From: Geodermatophilaceae bacterium
Lineage (GTDB): Bacteria > Actinomycetota > Actinomycetes > Mycobacteriales > Geodermatophilaceae
DNA: 10,467 nucleotides
Assembly (NCBI GenBank): GCA_013812385.1
Contig: JACCTM010000384.1
Coordinates: 1 to 10,467 of the forward strand
Direction of reading: 5' to 3'
Part shown: piece after piece, positions 6,668 to 10,467 of the stretch
Layout of the letters: each line of letters opens with the position of its first letter
Numbering within the stretch: the stretch's first letter is position 1
Notes under the pieces: model-generated
What the model was told of the DNA's origin: nothing
Seen by the model: only the letters and a program-made list of their open reading frames with translations
The model's database searches: none
Made by a program: the position numbers and the translations under genes

Positions 6668-8932
6668 TCAGTCGTCGGCAGGGGCCACCGAGGTGATCCG
6701 GTGCACGGCGAAGGTGCGGGGCTCCTCGCGCCGGTGGTCGTAGGCCCGCAGGAATCCGCCGGTTAGCGAGATCGGCTCGACCAGACGTTGGCTGGCTTGA
6801 CCGTCGGCGTTGACATAACCGATCCAGAGCCCCTCGCCCTCACGCAGGGCACGCTGCAGGCTCTCCAGGATCGTCGCGGTCGTCACGCCGGGGATGGACG
6901 GGATGGCTCTTGTACGGCGCTGGGCCTGCGTGGCCGTGTCGCCGGTACGCATCCGCCGTACGACGGTCTCGCGCTGTTGCGCGGTCAGCTCGGTGTGCCG
7001 CGGCGGAGGGCTGGTCCGCCGACCGGGGGCGCGTTGCCGCTGCGCCAGGCCGGAAAAGACCATGCCGCCGGCGGATTCGGCGGCGGGGGCGTACCCGGCA
7101 CTACGCAGAGCCTGGAGAACCTCGTCCGGTTCGGCCGTGCTGATCAACACCCCCGGCGCTAGGAGGCGCAGACCGAAGTCGGTCAGCCGACGATCGGCCG
7201 TGACCTGAGCGATCAGGGTCTCGTCGTCGCTGCGAAGGTAGGTGGAGGCAGTGCCCACCCGCAGGCCGCCATGTCGCCGGGCGATGTCGTCGATGAGATA
7301 GGTCAGGGTCTGCGGCACCGGCGTACGGGAATGCCGAGCGAAGAACGAGTGCAGATCTTGGGCGGACCATCCAGCATCCAACGAGCGTCGAAGGGAAGCG
7401 TCTGACAGACGGAAAACGGTTGCGCCGCCGGAGGACTCAACATCGGCCACGAGCGCGAGCGATCGGGACAGCTCCGGCTGCAGCGGACCCGGAGCCACCG
7501 CACTCAAGTCGGGTTGGATCAGGACATAGTCGATCAGCGGTGGCAGAACTGTGGCGACTGTGCGCTCGAGGTCGCCGGCACCGGTGAGCAACGCCCGGCC
7601 CGGCCCGGTCAACGCATCGGCGGCCAGAATCCCGAGCAGCCGAGATTCCTCCAGCACGCTGCGAGCGGCCGAGGCGAACTCCGGGCCACGGCGCGGAGCG
7701 GTCCAGGTGACCAGCGCCAGCAGCTCGTCGGCCGGCCAACTGGTTCCCGGCGCGGTCAAGGCCAACGGCGAAAGGACCGCCCGCCGGGTGGCGGGCGCCC
7801 CGTGCCGGATCAGTTCCGGGGACAGCGGGGCCAAGGTCCGACCGGCACTGTCTCGTCGTCCGGCCAACCCGGGCTGGCGGCTGGTGCGCAGCCATGCCCC
7901 GGCCAAGGTCGCCCACCGCTCGGCCAGGGGCTGCTCGAGCCAGACGTCGAGCATCCGGGTGGGTAGCCAGTGTTCACCGTCGCGGGCGATCCCGATCAAC
8001 TCGGCGGCCAGCGAGATCTCCAGCAGTCTGGCGGCACTCGCCTCGCTCACGTGGGCGGCTCGGGCGAGCCGACGATGCTCTCGTACGCCGATGCCGCCGC
8101 TGCGCAGGACGCCGGCTTGGTCGACGTCCAGTGCTGCGAGCAGGTCTTCGACGTTCTGCAGGACGCCGAGGATGGCGCCTGCGGTCAACTTGTCCAGTGT
8201 GGCCGGCTCGACCTGTCCGGCGGCTGGGACTGGCCGCAGTCGCGGCACCCCGAAGGGCGCCGCCCCTCGTACGGCCAGCCCTATCTCGCGGGGAAGTTCG
8301 ACTGTGGAGTCGCTGACCCGGACCAGGATCCGGCGCTGGAGCAATCGACTGATCATGCCCGGAGGGTCGTCCTCCGAAGTCCAATCGTCGGGCAACAGTC
8401 CCTGCGGCGGGCCGGCGGCCAGCCGCTGGACCAGGGCGCGTTCGTCCGCGGCGAGAGCTGGCAGGGATTCCACCAGAGATCGCGGGTCGGCGGCCGGATC
8501 GCCGGTCAGTTGGGCCAGTGGTCGGCCGAGTCCAGTGGGATGGTTGACCAGCAGGCGAACACCTTCGATCAGGTGCAGGGCATCCTGATCACCCCAGACC
8601 AAGCCCAACCCGGTCAGTCGGTCGACGCTGTGCAAAAGGGCGTCGGCCGGGACACCGCGGAGTCGACTGGTCACGTCGGTCCAAGCGATGGGATTGGGCA
8701 TCAGGACCATCGCCTCGATCACCTGCAGCACGCCTGCGTCGAGTTGGTCGAGCGCCCGGCTGATCGACACCTGCCCGATCAGCCGACCTGCCAACGAAGC
8801 TACGTCGGCCGGCGCGGGCCGAGCAACGTCGGGGCGGGCGCGGAGCAACTCGCTGAGCCAGTCGTCTTCTTGGACGCGCAGCCACTCGGTGTAGGACGAC
8901 GCGACTGGGCGCGCCGAAACCGAGGTGGACAT
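6668..8932 (-). CDS. Helicase-associated protein, XPB N-terminal-like and WYL-like domains
   Basis: A 754-residue cytoplasmic protein of the actinobacterial 'helicase-associated domain' family, encoded beside XPB here and, to my knowledge, in mycobacteria (Rv0862c type). It contains no Walker motifs, so it is not itself a helicase. Residues 1-350 are helical with winged-helix-like stretches (AGVLQVIEAMVLMPNPIAWT near 66-85). Residues about 466-625 fit the XPB/Ssl2 N-terminal-like domain (DYVLIQPDLSAVAPGPL; later FRLSDASLRRSLDAGWSAQDL and PVPQTLTYLIDD). A basic, proline-rich linker (about 630-675) leads to a WYL-like beta domain at 688-750 (GLWIGYVNADGQASQRLVEP, then GGFLRAYDHR and RTFAVHRI). 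The gene has the best start signal here: GGAGGG at 8937-8942, five bases before the ATG at 8932. A role as loading or sensing partner of XPB is inference from context and domains. Its 5' end touches the divergent membrane-protein gene. Confidence 0.88.
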   Translation of the reverse strand: MSTSVSARPVASSYTEWLRVQEDDWLSELLRARPDVARPAPADVASLAGRLIGQVSISRALDQLDAGVLQVIEAMVLMPNPIAWTDVTSRLRGVPADALLHSVDRLTGLGLVWGDQDALHLIEGVRLLVNHPTGLGRPLAQLTGDPAADPRSLVESLPALAADERALVQRLAAGPPQGLLPDDWTSEDDPPGMISRLLQRRILVRVSDSTVELPREIGLAVRGAAPFGVPRLRPVPAAGQVEPATLDKLTAGAILGVLQNVEDLLAALDVDQAGVLRSGGIGVREHRRLARAAHVSEASAARLLEISLAAELIGIARDGEHWLPTRMLDVWLEQPLAERWATLAGAWLRTSRQPGLAGRRDSAGRTLAPLSPELIRHGAPATRRAVLSPLALTAPGTSWPADELLALVTWTAPRRGPEFASAARSVLEESRLLGILAADALTGPGRALLTGAGDLERTVATVLPPLIDYVLIQPDLSAVAPGPLQPELSRSLALVADVESSGGATVFRLSDASLRRSLDAGWSAQDLHSFFARHSRTPVPQTLTYLIDDIARRHGGLRVGTASTYLRSDDETLIAQVTADRRLTDFGLRLLAPGVLISTAEPDEVLQALRSAGYAPAAESAGGMVFSGLAQRQRAPGRRTSPPPRHTELTAQQRETVVRRMRTGDTATQAQRRTRAIPSIPGVTTATILESLQRALREGEGLWIGYVNADGQASQRLVEPISLTGGFLRAYDHRREEPRTFAVHRITSVAPADD

Positions 8933-9545
8933 GAGTCCCTCCAGGCTACCCGCGCCCAGGGTGCCACCTGCGGCGCGAGACGATGCCCTCGTGGAGGAGC
9001 AGGTCGCCTGGGACCAGCCCGAGACCAGGCGCTCGTACGCCGCCTATCGGCTCGGTGCCCTGCGCTGGTTCGCAGGGGGCCTCGCCGGCGTAGCAGTGGC
9101 ACTGGCCTTGTCGGGGTACGCCGTGCTCGTCCTGCAGCGTCCGGGGCTCGGCGTGTTCATCATCGCGGCGCTGCTGTTGGGCCTCTTCGGACTCGCCACC
9201 GGCGTCGGCGGGCTGATCCGAGCCCAGCGGTTCCGGGCAACCCTGCGGCGCGCGCCCTGGCGACCAGCCGAACTGCGGGTGGCCGGTGCCCATCTCCGGC
9301 TCATCTTCACTCCTGACAACGAGACCGCTCCCGGTAACGGAGCCGAGGAGGACATAGCGAACGCGGTCGATGCCCGGTTGTTGACCACCAGCCGCTGGCG
9401 GGTACGTAGCGTTGTGGGCCATCGCGACAGCGAGGTACTCGTCTGCCCGGCCAGGGACGGCAGTTACGTCCTGACCGCGCCGGGAATGCACAACTTGTAC
9501 GGGTTGATGCCGCTGACCGGACTGAGCGGCATCTACCGACCATGA
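8931..9545 (+). CDS. Two-helix integral membrane protein, unknown function
   Basis: I do not recognise the family. Started at the ATG at 8931 it has 204 residues: a soluble N-terminus (1-46), two hydrophobic helices (about 47-69, FAGGLAGVAVALALSGYAV, and 74-97, GVFIIAALLLGLFGLATG) joined by a tight turn QRPGLG, then an arginine-rich stretch (98-111, RAQRFRATLRRAPWR). That charge pattern puts both ends in the cytoplasm. The C-terminal domain of about 90 residues mixes beta and polar segments (ELRVAGAHLRLIF, LTTSRWRVRSVVGHRDSEVL, GSYVLTAPG). The start is supported by GAGG at 8922-8925, five bases upstream. A GTG at 8925 is in frame, and GTG codons at 8961 and 8991 are later options. It is divergent from the XPB-partner gene and followed in the same direction by the 80-residue gene and the acyl-CoA synthetase, so an operon is likely. 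Confidence 0.82.
   Translation: MSPSRLPAPRVPPAARDDALVEEQVAWDQPETRRSYAAYRLGALRWFAGGLAGVAVALALSGYAVLVLQRPGLGVFIIAALLLGLFGLATGVGGLIRAQRFRATLRRAPWRPAELRVAGAHLRLIFTPDNETAPGNGAEEDIANAVDARLLTTSRWRVRSVVGHRDSEVLVCPARDGSYVLTAPGMHNLYGLMPLTGLSGIYRP
8937..8942 (-). promoter_or_regulatory. Strong ribosome-binding site of the helicase-associated gene
   Basis: GGAGGG on the minus strand, five bases before the ATG at 8932, fixes that start. It lies inside the first codons of the divergent membrane-protein gene if that gene starts at 8931. A TAGCCT hexamer just upstream (minus strand, 8943-8948) fits TANNNT but would give a very short leader, so I do not call it a promoter. Confidence 0.65.
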
Positions 9546-9609
9546 CTCGGCACCGGTCTGAGACGATCAGCGCTGCACAGCTCATCACGCAACAGACAGG
9601 GAGACCCAG

Positions 9610-9852
9610 ATGGCGCGGGAATCGCGGGTGAAGCGGGCACGGCCAGGCAAGAAGTCCGGCCAGGAGGGACAATCCAGCGTCGAGGCCACCTGGTGGTCCA
9701 GTGAGGACGGTGGCCCACCGATCACCGAACTCACCGCCGAGACCCAGGGACCGCTCTCGCCGTGGGGTGAGGACCACACGTTGCCGCTGCCTCCCGAGCA
9801 GGTCGGCTACCGGCCGCCGACCTCCCGCCCCAACCGTGCCGGAGCCAACTGA
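9610..9852 (+). CDS. Small polar hypothetical protein (80 aa)
   Basis: The ATG at 9610 has a good ribosome-binding site (AGGGAGA at 9598-9604). The product of 80 residues is unrecognised. Its N-terminus is strongly basic (MARESRVKRARPGKKSG). The rest is acidic, proline- and glycine-rich and probably disordered, with a WW pair near residue 28 (EATWWSSEDGG) and a C-terminal proline-rich part (HTLPLPPEQVGYRPPTSRP). There is no membrane segment or signal peptide. It lies 64 bases after the membrane-protein gene and 22 bases before the acyl-CoA synthetase gene on the same strand, so it is probably in their operon. Mycobacteria have a small hypothetical gene (Rv0863) near their xpb locus. I cannot tell from memory whether this is its counterpart. 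Codon bias and start signal support a real gene. Confidence 0.72.
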   Translation: MARESRVKRARPGKKSGQEGQSSVEATWWSSEDGGPPITELTAETQGPLSPWGEDHTLPLPPEQVGYRPPTSRPNRAGAN

Positions 9853-9874
9853 GTCGGGTCCGATGGGAGCTGAC

Positions 9875-10467
9875 GTGAGCACACCGAAGCCGGCCTCGCC
9901 CACCTGGCCGTCGTACTCCTCCGGTACCGGGCAGTCACCCCTGCTGGGTGACACCATCGGCGCGAATTTCGACCGTACGGTCGCCGCCCACCCCGACCAT
10001 GAGGCACTCGTCGACTGCGCCAGTTCCAGGAGATGGACCTACTCTCAGCTGGCCGCCGAGGTCGACGCCTGCGCCCTCGGCCTGGCCGCCCGTGGCGTCG
10101 GCAAGGGAGATCGGGTCGGGATCTGGGCGCCCAACTGCGCGGAATGGGTCTTCACCCAGTACGGAAGTGCCAAGCTCGGCGCGATCCTGGTCAACATCAA
10201 CCCGGCCTACCGCACGCACGAACTCGGGTACGTCATGAAGCAGGCCGGGATCTCGGTCCTTGTCTCGGCGCCGTCGTTCAAGACCAGCGACTACCGGGCA
10301 ATGATCGGTGAGGTCCGCGCGGACTGCCCTGACCTGCGCGAGATCTACTTCATCGGCGATCCCGAGTGGGAGCAACTGCTCGCCGACGGCCGTCAAGGCG
10401 ATGCCTCCCTGCTTGTAGCGCGAGAGACCCAGCTGTCGGCCGACGACCCGATCAACATCCAATACAC
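9875..10467 (+). CDS. AMP-forming acyl-CoA synthetase / ligase, N-terminal part (open at right edge)
   Basis: This is the first 197 codons of an ANL-superfamily enzyme that activates a carboxylic acid, probably a fatty acid, to the acyl-adenylate and then the CoA thioester. The visible part is the start of the large N-terminal domain: ANFDRTVAAHPDHEALVD, then RRWTYSQLAAEVDACALGLA, GKGDRVGIWAPNCAEWVFTQ, AKLGAILVNINPAYRTHELG and YVMKQAGISVLVSAPSFKTS. This style resembles medium/long-chain acyl-CoA synthetases of the FadD35/AcsF2-like group, an assignment from residue patterns. The sequence stops at INIQYT, just as the ATP-binding P-loop motif (typically TSGTTG) would begin, so catalytic residues cannot be checked. 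I chose the GTG at 9875 because GGGAG at 9865-9869 lies five bases before it. An in-frame ATG at 9863 has no such site. It follows the 80-residue gene closely and is probably co-transcribed. Confidence 0.92.
   Translation, partial: MSTPKPASPTWPSYSSGTGQSPLLGDTIGANFDRTVAAHPDHEALVDCASSRRWTYSQLAAEVDACALGLAARGVGKGDRVGIWAPNCAEWVFTQYGSAKLGAILVNINPAYRTHELGYVMKQAGISVLVSAPSFKTSDYRAMIGEVRADCPDLREIYFIGDPEWEQLLADGRQGDASLLVARETQLSADDPINIQY

Noticed and set aside
7970..9316. A 448-residue open frame on the plus strand
   Set aside because: It is antisense to the helicase-associated gene and then out of frame with the membrane-protein gene. The composition is glutamine/glycine/arginine-rich, with no domain.
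1..10467. CRISPR array, insertion sequence, tRNA or rRNA
   Set aside because: Reading through, I saw no regular spaced repeats, transposase motifs, terminal inverted repeats or RNA-gene signatures.

Overview
The window is high-GC DNA with dense genes, high third-position GC, frequent GTG starts and actinobacterial gene families. It reads as chromosomal DNA of an actinomycete (Actinomycetota); I cannot fix the genus. The best lineage clue is the pair of an XPB/ERCC3-type helicase (4891-6528) and a ~750-residue helicase-associated protein (6668-8932). To my knowledge the same two genes sit side by side in mycobacteria (Rv0861c/Rv0862c region).

Layout, left to right. A small basic protein with a clear ribosome-binding site (43-225) precedes a very large ATP-binding LuxR-type regulator of the LAL class (about 318-3395, + strand). 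A short stretch (3396-3589) holds only a weak membrane-type reading frame that starts on the regulator's stop codon. Then comes an accessory islet (3590 to about 4890) on the minus strand. It holds an intact VapBC-type toxin-antitoxin operon with a probable leaderless promoter inside an inverted repeat, and behind it the decayed remains of an unrecognised gene in visibly lower-GC DNA.

From 4891 to 8932 the minus strand carries the DNA-repair module: the helicase-associated protein (XPB N-terminal-like region plus a WYL-like C-terminus) is upstream, and the XPB helicase follows after 139 bases with its own probable leaderless promoter. Divergent from these, on the plus strand, is a likely three-gene run: a two-helix membrane protein (8931-9545), an 80-residue polar protein (9610-9852) and the N-terminal third of an AMP-forming acyl-CoA synthetase that leaves the window at 10467. 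The start codons of the divergent genes appear to share one CATG at 8930-8933.

I see no tRNA, rRNA, CRISPR array, insertion sequence or phage gene. No clearly new multi-gene system is visible. The points most worth a second look are the XPB/WYL partner gene, the overlapping divergent start codons, the two probable leaderless promoters, and the toxin-antitoxin islet with its neighbouring gene remnant.
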